Of a stretch of DNA of 64,000 nt, positions 41,650 through 52,510 are shown one piece after another. The DNA is from Prorocentrum cordatum (Eukaryota; Sar; Dinophyceae; Prorocentrales; Prorocentraceae): positions 38,501-102,500 of the forward strand of contig CAUYUJ010017858.1 in NCBI GenBank assembly GCA_963575745.1. The letters are read 5' to 3'. Each line of letters starts with the position of its first letter. Position 1 is the stretch's first letter. The notes under the pieces are model-generated. The model saw nothing but the letters and a program-made list of their open reading frames with translations, was not told the DNA's origin and ran no database searches. A program made the position numbers and the translations under genes.

Positions 41650-41812
41650 CTGATGCTGATGCTGATGCTGATGCTGATGCTGATGCTGATGCTGATGGTG
41701 CTGATGATGATGATGATGATGAGGATGCTTCTGATGATGATGATGATGCTGATGCTACTGCTGATGCTGATGCGGATGGTGATGGTGATGATGATGATGA
41801 TGATGCTGATGC

Positions 41813-41844
<32 letters not shown>

Positions 41845-41863
41845 GTGATGGTGATTGTGATGG

Positions 41864-41908
<45 letters not shown>

Positions 41909-42895
41909 GGAGGAGGAGGAGGAGGAGGAGGAGGAGGAGGAGGAGGAGGAGGAAGACGACGCGCAGCTACAAGGGCCACAAGATGAGCTACGAAAGCCAG
42001 CAGCAAGGCTACGAGGACCGCTGGCAGGGCTTCCAGGACCGCGCGCTGAGGGCCGCAAGCAGACTTACGAGGACTACGGGCCGGGCTGCGAGGCCCACCA
42101 GCTGAGCAACGAGGGCTGCAAGCTGAGCTACGCGGGCCAAACAGCAGTACGAGAGCCGCTTGCAGAGCTACCAGGGCCACCAGAAGACCTTCGATGACCA
42201 AAAGCTGAGCGACGAGGACCAGGAGGCACAGCTGCGATAGCCACCACAAGAGCTCCAAGGCCCGCGTGCGGAGCTACGGGAGCTACCAGCAGTGCTACGA
42301 GAGCCTCAAGCTGTGCTACGAGGACCTCGAGCCGAGCTACGATAGCCAGGAGCAAGGCTACGAGGAACACCAGCTGAGCCACGAGGGCTACCAGCTGAGC
42401 TACGAAGGCCACGAGCAGAGCTTCGGGAGCCACCGGCAGAGCCACGAGGTCCACTTGGCAGGCCACGAGGGCCACATTTTGAGCTTCGAGGGCAACGCCT
42501 AGAGCTTCTACAACCACCAGCAGAGCGCCCAGGGCCACCGGCGGACCTTAGAGGACCACAAGCGGAGCTACGAGGGCCACAGGCGCAGCTACGAGAGCCA
42601 TTGGCCGAGCTGCGAGGGCCGCAACATCAGCTGCACGGGCCAGAAGCAGGGCTACGAAAACCGTTTGCTGAACCACGAGGGCCGCAAGATCAGCTACACC
42701 GGTCACAAGCAGGGCAACGAGGACCACCAGCTGTGCCACGAGGGCCACCGGCTGAGCTACGAGAGTTACGAGCGGAGTTACGAGGACCACCATATGAGCT
42801 ACCAGAGGCACCAGGTCAGCTGCGGGAGCTACCTGCGGAGCTACCTAGGCCACCACCTCAGCTACGAGAGCCACCTGCGGAGCTACCAGGGCCAT
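41195..42895 (+). repeat. 21-bp minisatellite (heptapeptide GHQLSYE), split by GAT/GAG arrays
   Basis: 21-base units of form AGCTACGAGGGCCACCAGCTG. In one plus frame they read heptads such as SYEGHEQ, SFGSHRQ, SHEVHLA, GHEGHIL. Units occupy 41,195-41,400 and 41,960-42,895. Between them are (GAT)n/(GCTGAT)n (41,545-41,905) and (GAG)n (41,906-41,952). The best-preserved frames are 42,266-42,502 and 42,665-42,900. Frame shifts separate them. Because the unit is a multiple of 3 and lacks stops in several frames, the opposite strand also reads as heptads (QLVALVA). Translation is therefore not proven, although the unbroken 3n period hints at a coding origin. Confidence 0.75.
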
Positions 42896-43189
42896 AGGGC
42901 TTCATCATCGCCATCATGTACAGCATTATCGACGAGGTACTCCGTGTACAGCGGTACTAGCAATGTGCAACGTCTACGGCATGTACCGCTCCCGCGGTTA
43001 AGTGGCCGAACCGCTCTACCCGTCCCCTTTCCTCGGAGGCCTCGGGATGATTATGAGTGCGTGGGCGGCCCTCCTCCCGTTTCCCCCTCTTCGGAACGAG
43101 TAGGTCTCGCCGGGGCCGTTTGGCGTGCGCTCGCGCGTGCTGGCCGGGCGCGTCGAGGCGACCGCGTGGGTGATGCGTTCAGCGGCTGC
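42896..43189. other. No recognisable gene
   Basis: Unique sequence between the 21-bp repeat and a GAG tract. Confidence 0.4.
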
Positions 43190-44345
43190 GAAGGAGGAGG
43201 AGGAAGAGGAGGAGGAGCAGGGAGGAGGAGGGGAAGGGGGGAGGGGGGGAGGGGGAGGAGGAGGAGGAGGAGGAGGAGGAGGAGGAGGAGGAGGAAGAGG
43301 AGGAGGAGGAAAAAGGGGAGGAGGACGGGGAGGATGAGGAGGGATACTAGTAGCAATAAGAATTCGAAATGAGCAACATAATGCTAAGAACACTAATTTC
43401 TAAGGACGATAGTAACAATAATAACCAGACCAATAATAATAACGAAGGAGAAAATAACACTAACAATGATGAGACGAAGAATAATATTGATACTAAGAGT
43501 ATTGCCAATCATATTAATATTAAGAATATTATTGATAATACGCGAATCGTCGTTATACTACGAAGAAGAAACATATACGAACACCATGAATAATAACATT
43601 AATATTAATAATACTATTACTACTAATACTAAGAATAATACGAACGATATTCGTAATACTACTATTACTACTTCTAATACTAATACTAATGCTAATATTA
43701 ACAATCATATACATACCAATATTCTTAGTAATAGTAATACGAATGATAATACTCATAATAACAATGCCAATGCCAATCATATTAATACTAGTAAACATAA
43801 TAATAATGGCAACACTAACAATGGCAAAACTACTAGTACTGATACTGATAATGCTAATACTGATAATAGTTTTAATGATACTAGTATTAATATTAGCAAT
43901 ACTAAGATTAATAATACGACTAATAATAATATGACTAATAATACTACGAACAATACACCTCGTATTGATAATAATACTAATAATACTAAGAACACTAATA
44001 CTAGTACTACTACTAAGAAGAAGAGGAAGTGGAGGATGAGGAGGAGGATGAGGAGGAGGAGTAGGATGAGGAGGAGGAAGGAGGACCAGGACGAGAAAGG
44101 AGGAGGAGGGAGGAGGAGGAGAGGAGGAGGATGAGGAAGGAGGAGGAGGAGGAGGAGAAGAAGAAGGAGGAGGAGAGGAGGAGGAGGAGGGAGGAGAGGA
44201 GGAGGGAGAGAGAGGAGGAGGAGGGGGTGGAGGAGGAGGAGGAGGAGGGAGGAGGAGGAGGAGGAGGAGGAGGTGGAGGAGGAGGAGGAGGAGGAGGAGG
44301 AGGAGGAGGAGGAGGAGGAGAGAGGAGGAGTAGGAGGAGTGCTGC
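43190..44345. repeat. GAG tract, AT-rich degenerate triplet island, GAG tract
   Basis: (GAG)n at 43,190-43,340; an AT-rich island at 43,380-44,010 made of AAT/ACT/ATT/GAT triplets with strong 3-base periodicity; (GAG)n at 44,020-44,335. The island resembles 9,665-9,830. Asn/Thr-rich frames are by-products of the triplets. Confidence 0.88.
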
Positions 44346-44459
44346 GGGAGTGTTGCCGGCCACAACGGATCACGACGCCCTGCGGTTTCGTGCCGTGGGT
44401 CATCCTGGCCGCATCGAGCCGTCCCCGAGCCGAACCAAATCGCCGTGCCGTCCGAGCGA

Positions 44460-45945
44460 TTACCTCAGAAGGGTTTTCAACTTCTTGCACGAACTGATCT
44501 CTGCACTGTAGCTGCGAGTGGCCCATCCGAGCCCAGCGGCAACAGACCTGGCTGCCACTGCCGGTATTGGGCTCCAGCTTCGCCCCCCCGCTTCCCACAA
44601 GAGGCTTGCCATTGAGCTCCCGACGATCTTGGGCTCCAGTTTCACTTCTCGCTTCTCACAGGAGGCCTGCCACAGAGCTCCCGATGGAGTGCAACCCTGC
44701 CTTGCACGGCTGCTCCCCTGCCATTCCGCGCACGAGCTGATCCCAGCGATGTAGTTGGTGAAATGCCCGTCCGATCGCTGCGGCAGCAAAATCTGCTGTC
44801 TCTGCCTGGGTTTGCGCACGCCCCGATCCCTGCACTGTAGCAGCAACCGAGACTCGGGCTCCAGCCTCGCCTCCCGCTTCTCGCAGTGGTGTCGGAGCTG
44901 CCGCTGCCCTTTTTCTCGCACGAGCTGTTCCGCGTGTTGTAGCTTATTCCCAGCGTTTCACTGATCCAAGCGATGTGTGCTCGACAGTTGCCTTGCGGCC
45001 ACCAGCATCCCGCTTTGTCTGTTGTAGCTGATGGCGTTGGGCTTGACCGTCTCGCTACGTCTCTATGACGGGTTTGGTCCCCAGCTTCGCCTCCCACTTC
45101 TCGCAATACTTTGCGTCGCTCGAGCCTTTTGCCGCCCTTCTCGCACGATCTTCTCCCAACGGTTCGCCCCGTTCCCCGCGGTGTAACTGGTCGTGTCGGG
45201 CTCGGACTTCGACTCCCGCCTCTCACATAGTGATACTTCGCGCAATGGTGTGGGATCCGTGCCGTTCTCGTCCGCGCCCACTCGTGGCGACGAGGCTGAG
45301 GGAGAAAGGAAGGAGGTGGATGGCAGGGGCTAGGAGCCATGCCAGCCCCTCCCGCCTCTCGCAGGTGACAGATGACTCCACCGTTCGCCACCTTCTCGCA
45401 TCGCCCTCCTCGCATCGCACGGCGCTGCTTTCGCAGCGCCACGGGCTGCCCCCCGGCGTTGCCGATCGTGGGCCCGCCCGCGCTTCTCGCAGCGCCGGCT
45501 TCGGTTGCCACTGCGCACCCCCTCTCTCGCACGGGCTGCTCCCATCGTTGTGGCTGCTCGTGGCCCACCCGCACGTGTCGCTCAGCGCCAGCGTCTGCTG
45601 CCACTGCGCGCCCTCGTTTCCGCACGGGTCGCTCCCGGCGTTGCTGATCGTGGCCCGCCCACACCTTCCCCGCAGCGCCAGCGTTGGCTGCCACTGCGCA
45701 CCCCCTTTCTCGCACGGGCTGCTCACAGCGTTGTGGCTGATCGTGGCCCGCCCGCGCGCTTCTCGCAGCGCCTGCGTCGGCTGCCACTGCGCACCCCCTT
45801 TCTCGCACGGACTGCCCCCAGTGTTGTAGCTGATCGTGGCCCACCCGCACGTGTCGTTCAGTTTGCCTCCTGCCTTCCGCACACCAGCCGGAGCCTGCTG
45901 CCACTGGTCGCCGCTCTCGCACGCGCGACCCTGAAGCATGCCAAG
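44460..45945 (-). pseudogene. PPR-like repeat gene, decayed
   Basis: On the minus strand the sequence reads as degenerate pentatricopeptide-like repeats of the kind common in dinoflagellates (consensus near SYNAxISACEKGGQWQ.AL). Recognisable pieces: CESGDQWQQA (45,920), SYNTGGSPCEKGGAQWQPTQ (45,830), three or four further CEKGGAQWQ-type units to about 45,470, SEPDTTSYTAG (45,215), ISYNTRNSSCEKKG (44,925), NYIAGISSCAEWQGS (44,750) and SYSAEISSCKKLKTLL (44,500). The best-conserved units are about 93 bp (31 codons), shorter than the 35-codon canonical PPR. Frames shift repeatedly and stops occur, so it is not functional as read. A functional member would be expected to bind organellar RNA; that is family knowledge, not shown here. 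Flanked on the right by VNTR composites. Confidence 0.65.
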
Positions 45946-46535
45946 ACCTTGTTCTCAGGATCCCAACGCTGCGGACCAACCGGACTGTTGCGGCTTGACG
46001 ACCCTGCACCGTGCCAGACCGCCATTCTTGGGGCTTCAACGCCGCGGGCCAACGCAACTGCTGCACCCTCGTAATCCTGAGTCGCTCCACAGCACCATTT
46101 CTGGTACGCTGACCGTGGGAATCCGCGAAAACTCTTTGCGCATTTTCGAAACGAATGTGCGCGGCGCTGAGGCGAGAGACGTAGTTTGAAAAGGAGCCGC
46201 CCTCAATCCGTGAAGTTCCTGCAGCCGCATTTTGAAATGTGCCGCCCTCATTCTTGGAAAATCTTGGAACCCTTTTAGAAAGAATGTGAGCGGCGCTAAA
46301 GCGAGAACTACATTTTGAAAGCGACTCGCCCTCCATCCGTAAAGCTCTTTTTCAGGAACCGCCCTCCATTTGTGAAGTTGTTGCTTAATTTCAAGCTGCA
46401 GGGTCATACATGGCGAGTAAGTCTCAGGCGAAGCGCCCGCCCCGTCCTAAACATTGCCTTCGGGGTGCGACGGGGAGAAGTGATTTGTTATACGGAACAG
46501 GAATGGAGGAGGAGAAAGAGGAGGAGGAGGAAGAC
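45935..46535 (+). repeat. VNTR composite repeat E, copy 2
   Basis: Head (45,935-46,130) with GACGACCCTGCACCGTGCCAGA and CAACGCCGCGGGCCAACGCA-type units, two complete ~82-bp VNTR units plus partial ones (46,135-46,385), a tail with CATACATGGCGAGTAAGTCT and CGGGGTGCGACGGGGAGAAG (46,400-46,480), and a GGA tract (46,500-46,535). Confidence 0.78.
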
Positions 46536-46614
46536 CCGTGTAAACCCAAGAGCCATTAACAATGTTGGAAGTAACCCTTCCTCCAACTCCTTCCTCCATT
46601 GAGGGAACTGCCTC

Positions 46615-47600
46615 GTTGGGAGACAACTGTTTGAAGACCTTGAAGCATGCCAAACCATTGTTCTCGAGATTTCCACGCCATGGAACAACCTGATTGCTGC
46701 GTCCTGACGATCTGGAATCGCGCCAGACTTGGGATTTCAACACCGCGAATCAACATAGCTGTTGCACTCGCATAATGCTGAATCCTTTCAAAACGCAATT
46801 CTTGGTACGTTGATCATGGGAATCCGTGAAACTCTTGCAACTGTTTAACACGAGTGTGCGCGGCGCTAAGGCGAGAGCCGCACATTGAAAAAGAGTTGCC
46901 CTCAATCCGTGAAGCTCTTGTGTATGTTCAAAACGAATGCGCGCGGCGCTAATGCGAGAACCTCATTTTGAAAGGGAAGCGTCCTCCATCCGTGAAACTC
47001 TTGCACATTTTCAAAGTGAATGTGCATTGCGCGAAGGCGAGAGCCACATTTCGAAAACGGCCCGCCCTCAATCCGTGAAAGTGTTGCACATAGTTAAAAC
47101 GAATGTGCGCGGCGCTAATGCGAGAACCACCTTTTGAAAAGGAACCGCCCTCAATATTTGAAGCTCTTGCAAGTTTTAAAACGTATGTACGCGGCGCCAA
47201 AGCGAGAACCACATTTTCAAGACGACCCGCCCTCAATCCGTGAACGTTTTGCAAATGTTAAAAAAAGAATGTGCGCTGCGCTATGGCGAGAGCCACATAT
47301 TGGAAAGGAACCGCCCTCAATCCTTGAAGCTCCTGCAATGTTTTAAAGCGAGCATGCTCGGCCCCAAGGCGAGAGCCGCATTTTGAAAGCAACCCGCCCT
47401 CCATCTGTGAAGCTGTTGACATTTGTTCAGCTTTGGAGTCACACATGGTGAGGAAGTCTCAGGCGAAAAGTCCGGCCCACCCTAAAATCTGCCCTCTGGG
47501 TGCGACAAGGAAAAGTTATTCATGAGGAGCAAGGAGGAGGAGGAGGAGGAGGAGGAGGAGGAGGAGGAGGAGGAGGAGGAGGAGGAGGAGGAGGAGCAGG
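46615..47600 (+). repeat. VNTR composite repeat E, copy 3
   Basis: Same module order: head (46,615-46,830); about seven ~82-bp units (46,850-47,420, starts near 46,851, 46,933, 47,017, 47,099, 47,181, 47,265, 47,347) with GTGCGCGGCGCTAAGGCGAG and CCGCCCTCAATCCGTGAAGC; tail (CACACATGGTGAGGAAGTCT..GGGTGCGACAAGGAAAAG, 47,421-47,515); and a (GAG)n terminus (47,530-47,597). The unit count differs among the three copies. Confidence 0.82.
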
Positions 47601-47863
47601 CGGAGGAACATCTCAGGAAAATGGGGAGGAGGCCAGCTGCGGCAGCGGGTGCCCTCGCGCAGCGGGCAGTGCGTGAGGCGGAAAGGGAGGGGTGGGGGTT
47701 CGGCGAAGGGGGAAATGAGGGGGGGAGGGAAGTGGCGACGACGAGGGCAAGGACGAGCAGGAACCAGCCGACGTTTTCCTGGCCCGCCCTCCTCCCCCTG
47801 TCGCCCCCGCGGTCCACCGCCGCCGTCGTCGTCGCCGCCGCCGCCGCCGTCGTAGTTGTCGTC

Positions 47864-47916
<53 letters not shown>

Positions 47917-48255
47917 GGTGGCGATCGTCATGCTCGTTGTCGCTCGTCGTCCTCGTCGGCGGCGTCGTCGTCGCTGATTCCGTCGTCGTCACCCGCCGCC
48001 GTGGTCGCCGCGCGCGTCCGCTGGGCCCCGTCGGTCGGCCCCCGGCCCCCCTGGTCGGCGCAAGGGCCCGGACGCCGGCGAGAGCCCCCTCTCGGAGCTG
48101 AGGCGGGCCGCCCGGATCGGGCGTCAAGGCAGGGGGTTGACGGGGAACCGTCTCGGCCTCCAAGGTGGGGTCCGAGTACAGTCGGGGCCCTGAAGAAGGA
48201 ACCCTTTTCGTTGGGGAGGGGCTCCGTGTTCCTTAGGTGCAGGGAGGCAACATCA
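47601..48255. repeat. CGT/CGC triplet tract with GC-rich flanks
   Basis: Degenerate (CGT)n at about 47,815-47,985, flanked by unique GC-rich sequence. No supported gene. Confidence 0.75.
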
Positions 48256-48312
48256 AACCTGTAAAGCGTACCCACCCAAAGTGAGCCAGTAAACCGTACC
48301 CACGTGTGGAGT
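48256..48312. repeat. GTAAAGCGTACCCACC motif, first pair
   Basis: CTGTAAAGCGTACCCACCC and CCAGTAAACCGTACCCACG, 30 bases apart. Further copies at 49.05-49.33 kb and inverted at 50.1 kb. Confidence 0.7.
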
Positions 48313-49045
48313 GTCGCCCATTGATACATCATATGTAGAGCGACTGATTGCTTACCTGCGTTTCATCATCTTTGTGGGTAGACGGGAGCTCTAGTTGTCC
48401 GTCCATCTGGCTTTTCGTTGGGGGGTGGTGGGCTTCCCCTTCCTTTTGAAGAGAAGCGGCTGACAGAGGGCGGAAGTCGGACATCCTACAACACTATCGC
48501 TCGACAGCTCCTATCGACACTGTTTGAATCCAGCCATGGTTTGGACGCTAGCTGTGTGCCCACGTATCCATATCGCGCGCGGCTGTGAGTGCAACGCGTA
48601 CCTTCTTTTTCATCCTCTCTCCGTCTCTGCATCCCTCCGCCCTTCAGTCCCTCCCTCCCTCCGTCAGCCCTCCCTCCTTCCCCCTTTTTCTTCCCGTCTT
48701 CTTTCCTCGCTCCTTCGTCTCTCTGCCTCCCTCTTCCTCCCTCCTTCCTCCCCCCTCTTCCTTCCTTCGTCCCTCTTCCTCTTTTCCATTCTCTTCCTCC
48801 CTCTTCCTCGTCCCCTCTTCCGTCCTCCCTCCGTCCTTCCAGAGTCCGGCTCCGCCCCTCGCCCCCCCCTATCCTTCGTCCCTGGGTGTCTGGGGCTGTG
48901 TCTCTGGAGCTGCTTCGGGGGCCCGCGTCCTGGCATGCTCAGGGGGCTCGGGGTCCTCCTCGGGGTCCGTGTGACCTGGAGGCAGGGCCCCTGCGGAAGG
49001 GGGCCTGAATTCCCCTCCGTGCGGAGCAGTGTTCCGCGCTCGTGT
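48313..49045. other. CT-rich tract; no gene
   Basis: 48,605-48,850 is CCTTCCTCCCTCC-type low complexity. Remaining sequence shows nothing recognisable. Confidence 0.6.
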
Positions 49046-49049
49046 TGGA

Positions 49050-49330
49050 GGCCGGACAGGCCAGGAAAGCGCACCCACGACCCTGGGCAGCGAGCAGACC
49101 AGTAAAGCGTACCCAGGGGACGCTATTTCTCTGCGCGGGGAACAGACCAGCAAAGCGTACCCACCCGGGCCTCGGCTCGCTGAAAGGACAGTTGCAGGGA
49201 TCCCGCCCCCCATGGGCGGCGATCAAGCCAGGAAATCGTACCCGCCCCAGTCTGGGCGGGGAACAGACCAGGAAAGCGTACCCACCAGGGTCTGGGCGGC
49301 GAACAGACCAGTAAAGCGTACCCCCCAAAC
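49050..49330. repeat. GGGAACAGACCAG..AAAGCGTACCCACC irregular array
   Basis: Six copies of CCAG(T/G/C)AAAGCG(T/C)ACCCA with variable spacers containing GTCTGGGCGG. The minus strand reads VRFTGLFAAQ-like repeats in places. Spacing is irregular, unlike a simple satellite. Confidence 0.75.
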
Positions 49331-50300
49331 CAGCCGGCGGGCAAGTATTCCGCGAGTCCAGGAACACTGTTCCGGAACTCGCGGGGACGGGGTCCGCGGC
49401 GCGGGAGGGGCTCTGGGACGTGGCCCTAGGGAAGCAGGCACTCGCCTGGAGCCCTGTGGGGTTCTCTTCCACCGAGGCAACGGCCCTCGGGCTCCAGGGG
49501 ACGAACCTGTGGGAGGGGCGAGGAGGCCTTCAGGAATCCCCCGAAGGCGCCGTAGGAGACCGCAGAGCCACCAGGTCGGCCCAAGACCCGATGGCATTGC
49601 TTTTGTCTTGGGGCTCAGGCGCAGGCCGCAGCGCCCGCCAGCGCGCGCGGCGACAAGCCAGCCGCAGGCCCGCGTGGGCGTCGCACGTGGCAGATTCGAC
49701 AACCTCGTTGTCTTCCCTCCTCCCTCCCTTCTCCTTCCCTGCTCCCTTTTTCGTCCTCTGTCCTCCCTCCTTCCGCCCAGTCCTTCCCCCTTCCCCCTTC
49801 CCCTCGCGTTGGGGTTGCGCGGGTGTCAGAAAACGTCAACAGAAGTGCACTTGTGCTCGCGCAGTGTAATATTCCCGAGTGAAACTCACACGCGTGTTCT
49901 AGCGTTTACAAGTTGGCACGCACGCTGCAAAGAATCTGTGCCGCGTGTTTCGGTGGCCCCTGGGGCCGCGCCACGGGGTTGAGCGAATTGACATAGCCCC
50001 CCTGCGTGACTGGCGACCGTGCGTGAGTAGGTCCATGAAACGGTACGCACAGAATACTGCGCGGAATAGCATTCCAAAAAATGCGGAACACCTTCCCGAA
50101 CTGTGGAAGGTGGGTACGCTTTGCGGTGGGTGCGCTTTACAGGTCCCTTGCCCCCGCCCAAAGGTGTTTCACAGCTTGCCTCAGGTTTTCCTGATGTTCT
50201 CGATGGGAAATCGAAGTTTAACTTGTGGAGAAAAGGGGCCTCGTTCCTTTTTTTGGGTTCCTGAGGTCAACGCCCCGACTGTAGATGGGGTCGAAGGGTC
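49331..50300. other. No recognisable gene; CT-rich patch and two inverted motif copies
   Basis: CT-rich at 49,715-49,805. GTGGGTACGCTTTGCGG and GTGGGTGCGCTTTACAGG (50,111-50,147) are inverted copies of the 49-kb motif. A partial copy (CCATGAAACGGTACGCACAG) lies near 50,033. Confidence 0.5.
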
Positions 50301-50304
50301 GCGC

Positions 50305-51285
50305 ATTCTCGGTTATGTTCTGCTCTGTTGTGTTCTGTCGTCTTTTGTTCTGGCATGCTCTGCTCTGGTAAATATGTTATGTTATGTTCTGGTTGTGGAC
50401 GGCTCGGATATGTATAGTATATGTTGGTCTGCTCTGCTAGTATGTGTCGCTATGGTCTGCTATCGTGTTGTTTTTTGACGCAATTCCATACTATTAGATG
50501 TTTTATCAATATGTGTTATGTCATACTCGGTTATGTTATGTTATGTTGGGTTCTGTCGTCTTCTGTGCTGTCATGCTCTTTTCTGGTATGATTGTTATGT
50601 GATGGTATGTTATGCTTTATTTGATCATGACAAAACTATTTTATGTTCCGTCATGTTCGGTCATGCTCGTGTTCAGTTCTGTCACTTTCTGTTGTTTCAT
50701 GTTGTGTTCTGTCGTGTTCGTCGTCGCTATGCTTTGCTGTTGTGTTAAGAGATGCTTTGTGATACTGTATCATGATATGATATGTTTTGTCATGGTGTAT
50801 AATAGCATGCTCGGTTCTGTGCTGTTGTGCTTTGTGTTGTCGTCTTCTGGCACGTAATGTTCTGCTATGGTATGTTATGTAATGTTATGTTATGCTCTCT
50901 TTTGTTATGACATTGCTACGTTTTGTTCTGCCATGATCTGTCATGATTGCGTTCTGTTTTGTCATGCTTTGTTGTGTCATGTTGTGTTCTGTCGCGGTCG
51001 TCGTCGCTATGCCCGGCTGTCGAAATATGTGATGTTATGCGATGCTGTGCCATGAAACAGTCTTTATGAATGTGTGTTATGTTATGCTTGTTCATGCTGT
51101 GTTAGGTTGTGTTATGTCGTTTTTTGCTATGCCATATTATGCTCTGGTATGTTATGTAATGTTCTGGTATGCTATACTTTTTTCATGACAATGCTACATT
51201 CTGTTCTGCCATGTTCTGTCATGCTCTGTTCCGTTCTGTCATGTTCTGTTCTGTCATGTTGTGGTCTGTCGTGTTCGTCGAGGGC
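50305..51285. repeat. Degenerate pentanucleotide array (TTATG/TTCTG/TCATG)
   Basis: Nearly 1 kb of 5-base words of general form YNNTG (TTATG, TTCTG, GTATG, TCATG), mostly in 5-base register with few perfect repeats in a row. Cys/Tyr/Val/Phe-rich open frames are artefacts. Confidence 0.85.
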
Positions 51286-51690
51286 GCGAGGCGAGACACC
51301 TGGGATTCTCAGGGATCATCGGGACAACTTGGGGTGTGGCGGCCGCGTTATGCAGGGTGGCGTTGGCTGGGGGGCCTTCTCTTGAAATCTAGCAGCCCCA
51401 ACCTGTCGCGTTGGGAACAGAGTCGCTTAACCTGTCGTCGGTCTGAGTTGAGAGCACGAGTTCACGGCAAATTGTGATCAAATGATGCGGGAGCGCGAGT
51501 CTTGCACGTTGGCAGCGCAGCGCCTCAGTAATTTACGGGGAAGTTCCAAGCGATATTGTAGTGGCCTCCGGCCAGTGCCGTCGATCCGGGGCGCTCCTGA
51601 TGCTATTGTTGTTGAAGTGGACGATGACGACGACAACGGACGACCATCGGTCGACGAGCGGGATAATTACGACGACGACCGACGAAGGAG
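51286..51690. other. No recognisable gene
   Basis: Unique sequence between the pentanucleotide array and the GAC array. Confidence 0.4.
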
Positions 51691-51694
51691 TTAA

Positions 51695-51705
51695 TGGCGA
51701 CCCAC

Positions 51706-51799
<94 letters not shown>

Positions 51800-51800
51800 T
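51695..51800. repeat. GAC microsatellite
   Basis: Nearly pure (GAC)n of about 100 bp, with degenerate flanks from 51,620 to 51,840. Confidence 0.95.
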
Positions 51801-51934
51801 GACGGCGAACGGCTGCCGACGGTCGACGACCGACGACTGGTGACGGCGACGGGTGGAAGGTTCTTCGTTCATCGCTTTCGCTTCCGAGCAATACCAAGTC
51901 AGGCCGTGCACCTCTGGCATGGCAGCACGCGAGT

Positions 51935-52510
51935 GAGCGCCTCTTGGGGCCTCTTGGTTCTTGGGGCTTCTTGGGGGCCTTTGGGGCCTCTTGGGGGCCT
52001 CTCGGGGTCCTCTTGGGGGCCTCTTGGGGACCTCTTTGGGGCCTCTCGGGGCCGCTTGGGGGCGCCTCGGGGGCATCTTGGGGGCTCTTGGGGGCATCTT
52101 GGGGTGGAGGACTAGAACGGTCCGTTCGGGTTCACCCTCTTGAGGCCATCTTGGGGGCCTCTCGGGGTCGTCTTGGGGGGCCTCCAGGGCTATATTGGGG
52201 CCCTCTTGGACCGTGTTGGCTCCTCTTGGGGGCCTCTTGGGCTGTCTTGGGGCGACCTTGGGGGCCTCTTGGACCGTCTTCGACGCTTCTAAGACGGAAA
52301 AGGCGATAATGTTAAAATGCCTCAAAGCCTATTCGCAACTTTATTATTGTACCCTCTTGGGGCCCTCTTGGGGGTCCTCTTGGGATCTCCTTGAGGCGTC
52401 TCGGAGGCCTCTTGGGCCGTCTTCAGGCCACCTTGGGCGTCCAGGAGCGCTCTTGGGCCGTTTCGAGCGCCTCCTGGACCGTCTTGGTGGCCTCCTGGGC
52501 CCCCTTTGTG
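51935..52510 (-). repeat. Satellite family in reverse orientation
   Basis: CTCTTGGGGGCCTCTTGGGG-type words in short 15-30 base units; the minus strand carries the CCAAGAGGCCCCCAAGAGG form found in the plus-strand blocks. Lacks the TTCTCGAGCTTCC landmark, so it is a partial or divergent block. Confidence 0.65.

Noticed and set aside
44642-46336. 564-codon minus-strand frame
   Set aside because: It fuses VNTR units with PPR-like segments in a mixture of frames; the recognisable PPR pieces do not all lie in this frame.
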